Below, in pieces: positions 36,485 to 44,922 of a stretch of DNA of 64,000 bases. The stretch's first letter is position 1, and each line of letters begins with the position of its first letter. Where the stretch lies: assembly GCF_000284375.1 (NCBI RefSeq), contig NC_017249.1, positions 6,937,001 through 7,001,000 of the forward strand. The letters run 5' to 3'. Under the pieces are notes generated by a model. It searched no databases. It was given only the letters and a program-made list of their open reading frames with translations, and had not been told where the DNA came from. This DNA comes from Bradyrhizobium japonicum USDA 6 (GTDB lineage: Bacteria; Pseudomonadota; Alphaproteobacteria; Rhizobiales; Xanthobacteraceae). A program made the position numbers and the translations under genes.

Positions 36485-37468
36485 ATGCCCGTACCGCAAC
36501 ACATCTTCGAACCGCCGTTCAACATCATCCGCTCCAGTCACGTCGTGCTCGACGTGACCGACCTGAAGCTCAGCCGCGAATTCTACGAGACCACCGTCGG
36601 CCTGCATGTCGAGGATGCCGACGACAAGGTCGTCTACTTGCGCGCAGCCGAGGAGCACCAGCATCACTCGCTGGTGTTGCGCAAAGCGGCGGTGCCCGCC
36701 TGCGCCCGGCTCGGCTTCAAGGTCGGCAACGACAAAGACCTCGACAAGGCCGCCTCCTTCCTTTCGGAGAACGGTCTCTCTTACGCCTTCGTCGACCAGC
36801 CGTTCCAGGGCCGCACGCTGCAATTCACCGACCCCTTCGGTTTCCAGATCGAGCTCTACGCCTCGATGGACCGCCGGCCGCATCTGCTTCGCCGCTACGA
36901 CCTCTACAGGGGATGCCATCCGCAGCGGCTCGATCATTTCAACGTCTTCGCCGCCGAGGTGCAGGACACCGTCGAATTCTACGCCCGGCTCGGCTTCCGC
37001 CTCACCGAATATGCCGAGGAGGACGGACCGAACGGGCGCATTGCGGCTGCCTGGATGCATCGCAAGGGCAATGTCCACGATTTCGCCATCACCAACGGCA
37101 AGGGCCCTCGCCTGCACCACTTTGCCTACTGGACGCCGACGGCGATGAACATCATCCATCTCTGCGACGTCATGGCCTCGCAAGGCTTCGTCAAGAACAT
37201 CGAGCGCGGCCCGGGACGCCACGGCATCTCGAATGCGTTCTTCCTCTACGTGCGCGACCCCGACGGGCACCGTCTCGAACTCTACACCAGCGATTATTTC
37301 ACCGGCGATCACGACCACGAGCCGCTGCGCTGGTCGCTGCGCGATCCGCGCCGCCAGACGCTGTGGGGCGCGCCGGCGCCGCGCTCCTGGTTCGAACAGG
37401 GCTCGCCGTTCAGCGGGCAAGCCGTGCGCGAGCCGAAGTTCGTCGCCGACGTGCTGGTGGCGGATTAA
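36485..37468 (+). CDS. hpaD: Homoprotocatechuate 2,3-dioxygenase, VOC (class I) type
   Basis: The 327-residue product has two vicinal-oxygen-chelate halves and the metal-ligand pattern His151 (LDHFNVF), His211 or His212 (RLHHFAYW) and Glu265 (HRLELYTSDYF). This matches class I extradiol dioxygenases such as the Brevibacterium and Arthrobacter homoprotocatechuate enzymes, which use Fe(II) or Mn(II) to cleave 3,4-dihydroxyphenylacetate next to the hydroxyls. E. coli HpaD belongs to the unrelated LigB class, so the symbol here refers to function, not ancestry. The gene lies 3 bp before hpaG. Confidence 0.92.
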   Translation: MPVPQHIFEPPFNIIRSSHVVLDVTDLKLSREFYETTVGLHVEDADDKVVYLRAAEEHQHHSLVLRKAAVPACARLGFKVGNDKDLDKAASFLSENGLSYAFVDQPFQGRTLQFTDPFGFQIELYASMDRRPHLLRRYDLYRGCHPQRLDHFNVFAAEVQDTVEFYARLGFRLTEYAEEDGPNGRIAAAWMHRKGNVHDFAITNGKGPRLHHFAYWTPTAMNIIHLCDVMASQGFVKNIERGPGRHGISNAFFLYVRDPDGHRLELYTSDYFTGDHDHEPLRWSLRDPRRQTLWGAPAPRSWFEQGSPFSGQAVREPKFVADVLVAD

Positions 37469-37471
37469 GCG

Positions 37472-38341
37472 ATGAAACTCCCTCGCCTCGCCACCTATTC
37501 CGTCAAGGGTGCAACCCGCTACGGCGCCGTCCTGGAGGGAGGCATCGTCGACCTCTCGACGCGCCACGCCAAGGACTATCCGACGCTGCGCGAGGTGATC
37601 GCGGCCGGAAAGCTCGTGAGCCTTGCCGAGGAGGCCGCCGGCCGCGCGCCGGACCATGCACTTGGCGACATCACCTGGTTGCCGCCGGTGCCCGCCCCGG
37701 AAAAGATCATCTGCATCGGCGTCAACTATCCCGACCGCAATGCCGAGTACAAGGACGGCCAGGACGCACCGAAATATCCAAGCATGTTCATGCGCTCGCC
37801 CCGCTCCTTCGTCGGCCACGACACGCCGCTGGTGCGCCCGCGCGCATCGGCACAGCTCGACTACGAAGGCGAGATCGTGCTGGTGATCGGCAAGGCCGGC
37901 CGGCACATCGCGGAAAGTGCCGCGCTCGACCACATCGCGGCGCTCACGCTCTGCAACGAAGGCTCGGTGCGCGACTGGCTGCGCCACGCCAAGTTCAACG
38001 TCACGCAGGGCAAGAATTTTGATTCCAGCGGCAGCCTCGGCCCGTGGCTGGTGCCCTACACCAGGGAAGCGCAGATCGCCGACATCAGGCTCACCACGCA
38101 TGTCAACGGCGAGCTCAGGCAGGACGACCGCACCAGCCGGCTGATGTTTCCGTTCCGCTATCTCATCAGCTATATCTCGACCTTCGCGACGCTCGTCCCC
38201 GGTGACATCATTGTGACGGGCACGCCGACCGGCGCCGGTGCGCGGTTCGATCCGCCGCGCTATCTGAAGCCCGGCGATGTCATCGAGGTCGAAGCCGAAG
38301 GCATCGGCATGCTACGGAATGGCGTCGTCGACGAAGCCTGA
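37472..38341 (+). CDS. hpaG: Fumarylacetoacetate-hydrolase-family HpaG-type decarboxylase/isomerase
   Basis: The 289-residue product is a single FAH domain with DYEGEIVLVIGKAGRHI and IVTGTPTGAGARFDPPRYLK, the metal-binding and catalytic blocks. In the pathway it should perform the 5-oxopent-3-ene-1,2,5-tricarboxylate decarboxylase and/or isomerase step. E. coli HpaG is two fused FAH-like domains; here there is one, with an N-terminal extension of about 70 residues. It is translationally close to hpaD (3 bp gap) and 25 bp before the TPP enzyme. Confidence 0.85.
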   Translation: MKLPRLATYSVKGATRYGAVLEGGIVDLSTRHAKDYPTLREVIAAGKLVSLAEEAAGRAPDHALGDITWLPPVPAPEKIICIGVNYPDRNAEYKDGQDAPKYPSMFMRSPRSFVGHDTPLVRPRASAQLDYEGEIVLVIGKAGRHIAESAALDHIAALTLCNEGSVRDWLRHAKFNVTQGKNFDSSGSLGPWLVPYTREAQIADIRLTTHVNGELRQDDRTSRLMFPFRYLISYISTFATLVPGDIIVTGTPTGAGARFDPPRYLKPGDVIEVEAEGIGMLRNGVVDEA

Positions 38342-38366
38342 ACAACAGTCGAAATGGAATAGTGCA

Positions 38367-39992
38367 ATGACCACCCTCACCGGCGGCGAAGCGATCGTAA
38401 GCGGCCTTGTCGCCCATGGCGTCGACACCGTGTTCGGCCTGCCCGGCGCGCAGGTCTACGGCCTGTTCGACGCCTTCCACCAGGCTAAGCTCAACGTGAT
38501 CGGCGCGCGGCACGAGCAGGCCTGCGGCTACATGGCGTTCGGCTATGCGCGCTCCAGCGGCAAGCCCGGCGTCTTCAGCGTGGTGCCCGGCCCCGGCGTG
38601 CTCAACGCCAGCGCGGCGCTGCTGACCGCCTACGGCTGCAACGAGCCGGTGCTGTGCGTCACCGGCCAGGTGCCGACGCAGTTTCTGGGCAAGGGCCGCG
38701 GCCATCTGCACGAGATGCCGGACCAGCTCGCCACCTTGCGCACCTATGTCAAATGGGCCGACCGCATCGAAACGCCCGGCAACGCGCCGACGACGGTATC
38801 GCGCGCCTTCCAGGAAATGACGTCCGGCCGTCGCGGCCCCGCCTCGGTCGAGATGCCCTGGGACATCTTCACCCAGCGCGCGGACACCTGTGACGCCAAG
38901 GTGCTGGAGCCGCTGCCCGCGCCGCTGCCTGACCCTGATCTGATCAGGCAGGCGGCCGCGGTGATCAGGAGCAGCAAGGCGCCGATGATCTTTGTCGGCA
39001 GCGGCGCGATCGAGGCGCGCGACGAAATCCTCGAGCTCGCCGAGATGATCGATGCACCCGTCGTCGCCTTCCGCAGCGGGCGCGGCATCGTCTCCAACGC
39101 GCATGAGCTGGGGCTCACGATGGCTGCCGCCTACAAGCTGTGGCCGAAGACCGATCTCATGATCGGCATCGGCTCGCGGCTGGAGCTGCCGACCATGTCG
39201 CGCTGGCCGTATCGGCCCGACGGGTTGAAGAGCATCCGCATCGACATCGATCCCGTCGAGATGCGGCGCTTCATCTCCGACACCGCCATCGTCGCCGATG
39301 CCAAGACCGCGACTGCCGATCTGATCGAAGCAGTCAGCAAGGCCGGCTACGGCAAGACCGCCGGCCGCCGCGCCGCGATCCGCGAGGCCACCGCGACCGC
39401 GCTGGCAGAGATCCAGAGCATCCAGCCGCAGATGGCGTATCTCAACGTCCTGCGCGAGGTGTTGCCGGCCAACGCGATCGTCACCGATGAATTATCGCAA
39501 TTCGGTTTCGCGTCCTGGTACGGCTTTCCGATCTACGAGCCGCGCACCTTCATCACGTCGGGCTATCAGGGCACGCTCGGATCGGGCTTCCCCACAGCGC
39601 TCGGCGCCAAGGTCGCCAACCCCGACAAGCCGGTGGTGGCGATCACGGGCGACGGCGGTTTCATGTTCGGCGTGCAGGAGCTTGCCACCGCGGTGCAGTT
39701 CAACATCGGCGTGGTGACGCTGGTGTTCAACAACAACGCCTACGGCAATGTCCGCCGCGACCAGCGCGAGCGCTTTAACGGCCGCGTGGTGGCGTCCGAT
39801 CTGGTCAATCCGGATTTCGTCAAGCTCGCGGAGTCCTTTGGTGTGGCTGCTGCGCGCGTCACCGCGCCGGACCAGTTCAAGGCGGCGATGGACAAGGCGC
39901 TGGCCCATGACGGGCCATATCTGATTTCGGTGGAAGTGACGCGGGATTCGGAAGTCAGCCCCTGGGCGTTCATTCACCCGCCGAAGCCGTAG
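38367..39992 (+). CDS. Thiamine diphosphate-dependent enzyme, acetolactate synthase-like
   Basis: The 541-residue product starts at the ATG at 38367; the longer frame overlaps hpaG and lacks a start signal. It has the three-domain ThDP enzyme fold: an N-terminal PYR domain with catalytic Glu in ARHEQACGYMAFGYAR, a central domain, and a C-terminal PP domain with the GDGGFMFG...NNNAYGN motif that binds ThDP and magnesium. It is ALS/benzoylformate-decarboxylase-like. It is the last gene of the hpa operon by spacing and orientation, but no ThDP step belongs to the known homoprotocatechuate route. It might decarboxylate a 2-oxo acid precursor such as a hydroxyphenylpyruvate-like compound. The substrate is unknown. 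Confidence 0.88.
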   Translation: MTTLTGGEAIVSGLVAHGVDTVFGLPGAQVYGLFDAFHQAKLNVIGARHEQACGYMAFGYARSSGKPGVFSVVPGPGVLNASAALLTAYGCNEPVLCVTGQVPTQFLGKGRGHLHEMPDQLATLRTYVKWADRIETPGNAPTTVSRAFQEMTSGRRGPASVEMPWDIFTQRADTCDAKVLEPLPAPLPDPDLIRQAAAVIRSSKAPMIFVGSGAIEARDEILELAEMIDAPVVAFRSGRGIVSNAHELGLTMAAAYKLWPKTDLMIGIGSRLELPTMSRWPYRPDGLKSIRIDIDPVEMRRFISDTAIVADAKTATADLIEAVSKAGYGKTAGRRAAIREATATALAEIQSIQPQMAYLNVLREVLPANAIVTDELSQFGFASWYGFPIYEPRTFITSGYQGTLGSGFPTALGAKVANPDKPVVAITGDGGFMFGVQELATAVQFNIGVVTLVFNNNAYGNVRRDQRERFNGRVVASDLVNPDFVKLAESFGVAAARVTAPDQFKAAMDKALAHDGPYLISVEVTRDSEVSPWAFIHPPKP

Positions 39993-39998
39993 AGCTTC

Positions 39999-40643
39999 TC
40001 ACGGGCTCTTCCCAGTCGCCGCCTCGCCCGGCGAGCCGATCATGTCATCGGCCACGCGAGAAATCAGGTCTTCGATACCGGTGGGAAAACTTATGCCGTG
40101 AGCATCCTCGTCAGCCATGTATACGATGGCGCGCTCCGGCCTGGAAGGTATCCAAAATTCGTACTTGGCGCGCCACAATACCAGATGAGCAAAAAGCGTC
40201 TGCAATCTGACTGAGAGCTCTTTGGCCTGTTGTTGCCTGCCTCCCCCTTTGAAATAATCGTCCTTCGAAAGCCAATCGATGATCTGCAAGTTCAGCGGGT
40301 ACAAACAGTTGCTCGTATAATTGCGGATGACGCCATGCTCTAACTTCTGTCGGTCGTCCAAAGAGGGATATCCGTGGGCAAGAACGTTGTCATACGACCC
40401 ATCTAGCTCCGGATGAGCACGGGTGATCTCGTCGCAGAGCCGCCGTGCCAGCGCGTTCTGTATAATGAAGGCCTTCCTCGTCGCCAGCAGCAGGGATAGC
40501 AGGTGAACAAGCTGAGCGCGCCGCGCAGTACGGGCCGCCCTCCATTGAAGAGCACTTTCGATCGCAAGCTTCGAGACATATCCCAATGCTGCAATCACAG
40601 CACCGATCAGAGCCGTGCTCAGCCATCCCGGTATTTGCTGCAT
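39999..40643 (-). CDS. Hypothetical protein with one N-terminal membrane helix
   Basis: The protein has 214 residues from the ATG at 40643 behind GAGGGG. A hydrophobic helix at about residues 6-26 (GWLSTALIGAVIAALGYVSK) anchors it in the membrane. The rest is soluble and helical (RRAQLVHLLSLLLATRKAFI; YDNVLAHGYPSLDDRQKLEHG). I do not recognise a family. Its base composition is visibly less GC-biased than its neighbours, so it may be a recent acquisition. It faces the TPP gene tail-to-tail with 6 bp between. Confidence 0.7.
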   Translation of the reverse strand: MQQIPGWLSTALIGAVIAALGYVSKLAIESALQWRAARTARRAQLVHLLSLLLATRKAFIIQNALARRLCDEITRAHPELDGSYDNVLAHGYPSLDDRQKLEHGVIRNYTSNCLYPLNLQIIDWLSKDDYFKGGGRQQQAKELSVRLQTLFAHLVLWRAKYEFWIPSRPERAIVYMADEDAHGISFPTGIEDLISRVADDMIGSPGEAATGKSP

Positions 40644-40716
40644 GGGCCCCTCGACTTTCGTACTCGGGTAGCCCCCAAGTCTAGCCGGTTTCCTGCGAGC
40701 AAGCACTCTGCTTGAT

Positions 40717-41376
40717 TCAGCGCGTCCTGCGGAACGTCAGATTGATCCGCTGCCGCCCGAGCAGGGCGTGCTCGCCATCGGCGAGCGGCGCGACGCCGTG
40801 ATAGGCGAGCCGGCTCGGCCCGCCCCAGACCACGACGTCGCCATGGACGAGCCGGAAGCGGCGCGGCTTGTCGCTGCGCGCCAGGCCGCCGAACAGGAAG
40901 GTGGCGGGCAGTCCGAGCGAGACCGAGACGATCGGCGCCGAATAGTCCAGCTCGTCCTTGTCCTGATGCAGCGACAGCCGCGTGCCGGGCTCGTAGCGAT
41001 TGACGAGGCACGCGTCGGGCGCAAAGCCGGTGAACCCGCCCTGCTCCGCCGCGCGCCGGGCCAGATCGCGCAACACCGGCGGCATCGCGGGCCAGGGCGC
41101 GCCGGCCCGCGGATCGATCGGATCATAGCGATAGCCGGTGTGATCGGTGATCCAGCCGCGCTCGCCGCAATTGGTCATGGCCACTGACATCTGATAGCCG
41201 CCGGGCGTGGTCATGCGCCGGAACGGCGACTGCGCTACGATGGCGCGCACCGCCACAATCAGCTCGCCCTCGATCGGCCTGACGAACCCGCGCAGGAGCA
41301 CGGCGCCGTCGCCGATCTCCTCACGCGACGGCTGTGCCTCGGCGGCCGTATCGAACAGATCACCCGTCAATCGCAA
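40717..41376 (-). CDS. alkB: AlkB-type DNA repair dioxygenase
   Basis: The 219-residue product is an Fe(II)/2-oxoglutarate dioxygenase of the AlkB family. Metal ligands are H137, D139 (LHQDKDE) and H193 (AYHGVAP), close to E. coli H131, D133 and H187. R210 and R216 in RQRINLTFRRTR match E. coli R204 and R210. RYEPGTRLSLHQDKDELDY is the typical block. It oxidatively removes alkyl groups from damaged bases. It lies 3 bp after another 2OG oxygenase gene on the same strand, so they form an operon. Confidence 0.95.
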   Translation of the reverse strand: MRLTGDLFDTAAEAQPSREEIGDGAVLLRGFVRPIEGELIVAVRAIVAQSPFRRMTTPGGYQMSVAMTNCGERGWITDHTGYRYDPIDPRAGAPWPAMPPVLRDLARRAAEQGGFTGFAPDACLVNRYEPGTRLSLHQDKDELDYSAPIVSVSLGLPATFLFGGLARSDKPRRFRLVHGDVVVWGGPSRLAYHGVAPLADGEHALLGRQRINLTFRRTR

Positions 41377-41379
41377 CGC

Positions 41380-42126
41380 TCATTTGGCATCATGAAAGAT
41401 CACACCCAGCGTGTGGCGCTGGCCGGACCTGATCCGGCTGACGCCATGGCGGAGATTAACGCGGTAAGTCCCGCGTGTCCCCTGCACTGGACGGTGATGC
41501 ACGGCAAAGGCGACCGCATCGCCCTGCATCAGCGGCACGACCTCGGCGCGCGACTGCATGCGCGGGCGCTGCTCGGTCAGCACGAACTCACCTCCGGTGA
41601 AATCGCGTCCCGGCTCGGACAAGAGGATCGCGACCTGGAGCGGGAACACGTGCTCGCCATAGAGGTCCTGGTGCAGGCAGTTGAAATCGCCGGTCTCGTA
41701 CTGCAGCAGCAGCGGCGTCGGCCGCGCCTGGCCTGCCTCGTGGCAGCGCTTGAGGAACGCCGCATGCGCGGCTGGATAACGGATGTCGATCCCCATCGCC
41801 TCGTTCCAGCGATTGGCAACGCCCTGAAGATGCGCATACAGCGCCGGGCGGAGCTGCGCGATCAGATCGGGCAGCGGGTAGGAGAAATATTTGTACTCGC
41901 CACGGCCAAAGCCATGGCGGCCCATGACGATGCGGCTGCGGAAGCCTGCATCATCAGGATAGAGCGCGGCGATGGCGCGGCATTGGTCCGGCGTCAGCAG
42001 ATTCTTCAGGACGGCGCTGCCCTGGGCGTCGAGCTCGGCTGTGATCTGCGGCCAGTCGAGGGCATCGACGTGGGCGGCGAGGTCGACTGAGGGTTTGGGG
42101 GGTGATTTGCGTGCCATTGCTGTCAT
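41380..42126 (-). CDS. 2-oxoglutarate/Fe(II) oxygenase, prolyl-hydroxylase-like
   Basis: The 248-residue product starts at the ATG at 42126 behind AAGGTGG; GTG at 42135 and ATG at 42117 are alternatives. It has HxD metal ligands H152 and D154 (LHQDLYGEHVFPLQ), with distal His210/211 and R222 (HHRPVQGTRGTYRV). The fold resembles prolyl-4-hydroxylase rather than AlkB. It is first in an operon with alkB (3 bp gap). Its substrate is unknown; repair-linked protein or nucleic-acid hydroxylation is possible. The stop at 41380 and alkB start at 41376 suggest coupled translation. Confidence 0.88.
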   Translation of the reverse strand: MTAMARKSPPKPSVDLAAHVDALDWPQITAELDAQGSAVLKNLLTPDQCRAIAALYPDDAGFRSRIVMGRHGFGRGEYKYFSYPLPDLIAQLRPALYAHLQGVANRWNEAMGIDIRYPAAHAAFLKRCHEAGQARPTPLLLQYETGDFNCLHQDLYGEHVFPLQVAILLSEPGRDFTGGEFVLTEQRPRMQSRAEVVPLMQGDAVAFAVHHRPVQGTRGTYRVNLRHGVSRIRSGQRHTLGVIFHDAK

Positions 42127-42184
42127 GACTGCCACCTTCGCAAGACCGCCCCGCCCTTTGCCACCCGATTCCCGACTATCTCCT

Positions 42185-42271
42185 CGTCATTGCGAGCGAA
42201 GCGAAGCAATCCAGAGTCTGTCCGCAGAGGGATCCTGGATTGCTTCGTCGCAAGGGCTCCTCACAATGACG
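42185..42271. repeat. CGTCATTGCGAGCG palindromic repeat
   Basis: The outer arms CGTCATTG (42185-42192) and CAATGACG (42264-42271) are perfect, with inner arms GCGAAGCAATCCAG and CTGGATTGCTTCGTCGC. The element fills the space between DUF2848 and the 2OG oxygenase genes. It is a well-known type of dispersed intergenic repeat in Bradyrhizobium. Confidence 0.85.
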
Positions 42272-42282
42272 GCGGCGAGGTA

Positions 42283-42969
42283 TCAGCCTCGCACCGGCAG
42301 CGTCGTCACATCGTAGCCGTGCTTGATCGTGCGCTTCAGCACGGGGTCCTCGAGCTCGAACTCGAAGCGATCGGCGGGGCGGATGCCGCCCTTGGCCGCA
42401 AAGGTGCCGCCGAACATGACGCAGCCGTCGGGGAACTTCGCACCTTCAAAGCCGCGCGCGATGAGGTCGGCGACCGGAAGCATCGCGTCGAGCGTACCCT
42501 CCTGGTAGAGCACGCGCTCGCCCTTGATGGTGGCGTAGGAGCGCAGGATCATCCTGTCCCAATGGCCGATGACGTCCTCCAACTCCCAGAGCGTCGATGC
42601 GACCGGCTTGTCGCACATCTGCTTGGACACGGTGACATTGTAGGCCTCGACCTTGCGGTCGGTATGGTCGGAGCCGCAGCCGACGAAGATGCGGCCCTGC
42701 CAGCCGATCAGCACGAACTCGACCTCACCGGAGGAATCGCCACCGGTGCATTCGATGCTGTCTTCCTGGGTCAGCCGCCGCGCCGAGCCGCGATAGTAGA
42801 TCGGCGTCGAAGCCGGCGGGGCGATGCCCATCTCTTGCAGCTCGGCGATGTGCTTGTCGCGCGCGACGGGATCGCGGCCGGTCCAGCCGGCGATGACCAT
42901 CTGGTCGATCGTCAGCGTCAGCGGCGTGGTGGTGTCCTGGGCGTCGACGGTGAAAGTCAGGTCAAACAC
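42283..42969 (-). CDS. DUF2848 family protein
   Basis: The 228-residue product matches the DUF2848 family, with IYYRGSARRLTQEDSIEC, EVEFVLIGWQGRIFVGCGSD and FEGAKFPDGCVMFGGTFAAK. The family has no established role; the GSDHTDRKVE segment is typical, and FAH-like folds have been suggested. It overlaps the amidase gene start-to-stop by 8 bp (42962-42969), so both are probably translated from one message. Confidence 0.88.
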   Translation of the reverse strand: MFDLTFTVDAQDTTTPLTLTIDQMVIAGWTGRDPVARDKHIAELQEMGIAPPASTPIYYRGSARRLTQEDSIECTGGDSSGEVEFVLIGWQGRIFVGCGSDHTDRKVEAYNVTVSKQMCDKPVASTLWELEDVIGHWDRMILRSYATIKGERVLYQEGTLDAMLPVADLIARGFEGAKFPDGCVMFGGTFAAKGGIRPADRFEFELEDPVLKRTIKHGYDVTTLPVRG

Positions 42970-44311
42970 GAATTACGGCCTCCATGCCGGCAGCAAGTTC
43001 AAAGATACGGCGGTCTGATCCGCCCGCCCCTGCCAGCATCAGGCCGACGGGAACGTCGCCCTCGCGATGCGCGGGCAGCGAGATGGCGCAACCGTCGATC
43101 ATGTTGATGAGAGTGCAATTGCGCAGCGCCCGCAGGTTTTCCCTGGTGAACGCCTTGTCATCGGCGAGATCGGAGATCTTCGGCGGCGTGTTGGCGGTGG
43201 TGGGCAGCATCAGCGCGTCATAGGGCGCGACGCGCGCATTGACGCGGGCGATCAGCGAGCGGCGCTCGTTGAGGAGATCGATGTAATCGGCCGCGCTCTG
43301 CGCCTCGCCGCGCATGATGCGCACGGAGACCCTGGGGTCGTAGATGTCGCCCTTGGCCGCGATGAGGTAGCGATGCCAGGCGTAGCTTTCGGATGCCGCA
43401 AAGCCGCCCTTGGCGTTCATCGGGCCGATGTCGTGAAATTCGGCCATCTCGATGCGCTCGATGACCGCGCCGTGATCGGCGAGGCTCTTGAGCGCGCGCT
43501 CGAACGTCGAGGCCACGTCCGCATCGAGATCGTCGAGCGCAATCGTGGTCGGCACTGCGAGCCGCATGCCCTTTACCGGTCGCGGCTTCGGCGGGACGAT
43601 CGGCTCGTTCGCGAGCACGGCATCGAGAATGGCACAGCAACTGACCGATCGCGCCAGCGGCCCGATGCTGTCGAGCGAGAAGGACAGCGGCACGGAGCCG
43701 TCCAGCGGCACGCGGCGCTGCGTCGGCTTGTAGCCGACGATGCCGTTGAAGGCGGCCGGAATCCGGCAGGAGCCGCCGGTGTCGGTGCCGAGCGCGCCAT
43801 GCGCCATGCCGTCGAGCACGGACACCGCGGCGCCCGAGGACGAGCCGCCCGGCACGTGGCCTTCGGCCCGGTTCCAGGCGCCCTTCGGCGTGCCGTAATG
43901 CGGATTGATGCCGATGCCGGAATAGGCGAACTCGGTCATGTTGGTCCGCCCGATCACGACGAAGCCGGCCTTGCGCAGCCGCGCCACCGTCGCGGCGTCC
44001 TGATCGGCTGGCGCAGAATCGTCGAGCGCGCGGGACCCGGCGCGGGTGACCTGGCCCTTGATGTCGAAGAGATCCTTGATCGAGACCGGGATACCGGCAT
44101 AGCGCGACGGCGCCGCCTTGACCTTGCGCAAGCCGTCCATCGCATCCGCGGTCGCAAGCGCGGCGTCCTTGTCGACGTGGATGAAAGTGCGCTGGCCCTC
44201 GCCGGCCGGGTCGGCGATCCTGGCGAGGCATGCCTCGACCAGCTTGTGGGAGGTCGTGCGGCCGCTTTCGAGGTCGTCGGCGAGCTTCGCCAGTGTCGGA
44301 AAATCGGTCAT
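42962..44311 (-). CDS. Amidase-signature hydrolase
   Basis: The 449-residue product has the Lys-Ser-Ser catalytic triad of amidases: K79 (PVSIKDLFD), the cis-Ser in VPGGSSSGAAV (about S157-S158) and nucleophile S181 (LGTDTGGSCRIP). It should hydrolyse an amide to acid plus ammonia. It is the first gene of a pair with DUF2848, with an 8-bp overlap. It is not GatA, as no gatB or gatC is nearby and length is short. The substrate is unknown; the pairing with DUF2848 suggests one catabolic pathway. Confidence 0.92.
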   Translation of the reverse strand: MTDFPTLAKLADDLESGRTTSHKLVEACLARIADPAGEGQRTFIHVDKDAALATADAMDGLRKVKAAPSRYAGIPVSIKDLFDIKGQVTRAGSRALDDSAPADQDAATVARLRKAGFVVIGRTNMTEFAYSGIGINPHYGTPKGAWNRAEGHVPGGSSSGAAVSVLDGMAHGALGTDTGGSCRIPAAFNGIVGYKPTQRRVPLDGSVPLSFSLDSIGPLARSVSCCAILDAVLANEPIVPPKPRPVKGMRLAVPTTIALDDLDADVASTFERALKSLADHGAVIERIEMAEFHDIGPMNAKGGFAASESYAWHRYLIAAKGDIYDPRVSVRIMRGEAQSAADYIDLLNERRSLIARVNARVAPYDALMLPTTANTPPKISDLADDKAFTRENLRALRNCTLINMIDGCAISLPAHREGDVPVGLMLAGAGGSDRRIFELAAGMEAVIRV

Positions 44312-44505
44312 GTCTGTCTCACGGAATATTGCGCGCGCAATCTATAGCGCCGCCTCGGTTCGACACAAGCATTGTGCGCATGATGGCATGCATGCGCATT
44401 GCTGGACCGTTGACGCGCGATGGTCGATTGTCGCATCAAGATCGAAACAGCCAGGCGTGAAAGCCCAGGCCTTATCAAGAATTGCCTTTGGGAGGGTTTT
44501 CCGAC

Positions 44506-44919
44506 ATGGCCGAACCGCAGCGCGCGCGCCCGAAACCGACGCCGGAGACCCAGCATTTCTGGGACGGCACGAAAGCGGGCGAATTGCGTTTGCAGCGCTG
44601 CGACGCCTGCGCGCATGTCTATTTCCCGCCGCGCCCGTTCTGCCCGTCCTGCGCCTCGCGCAAGGTCAGCATCTTCAAGGCGAGTGGCAAGGGTTTCCTC
44701 TACAGCTACGTGATCAATCATCGTCCCGCCGCTCCCGGCTTCACACCGCCTTATGCGATCGCGGTGGTCGAGCTCGCCGAAGGACCGCGGATGATGAGCA
44801 ACATCATCGACTGTCCGCAGACGCCGGAGGCGCTTGCGCTCGACATGAAGCTCGAAGTCGCCTTCGAGGCGCTCGACGACAAGATCACCCTCCCCGTGTT
44901 CCGTCCGGCGAAGGGATAG
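44506..44919 (+). CDS. DUF35 zinc-ribbon OB-fold protein
   Basis: The 137-residue product starts at the ATG at 44506 behind GGGAGGG. It has a four-Cys zinc ribbon (C32, C35, C46, C49 in RCDACAHVYFPPRPFCPSC) and an OB-fold. DUF35 proteins partner with thiolase-fold enzymes; in steroid side-chain degradation they are required for the aldolase of the Ltp2 type. The thiolase gene follows after 3 bp, so the proteins very likely form a complex. Confidence 0.93.
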   Translation: MAEPQRARPKPTPETQHFWDGTKAGELRLQRCDACAHVYFPPRPFCPSCASRKVSIFKASGKGFLYSYVINHRPAAPGFTPPYAIAVVELAEGPRMMSNIIDCPQTPEALALDMKLEVAFEALDDKITLPVFRPAKG

Positions 44920-44922
44920 GCC

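Noticed and set aside
34859..38101. 1080-residue minus-strand open frame
   Set aside because: It is antisense to hpaE, hpaD and hpaG, all with visible catalytic residues.
41380..42126. Second AlkB copy
   Set aside because: It has a different HxD context (HQDLYGEHVF) and lacks the AlkB RxNxTxR end.
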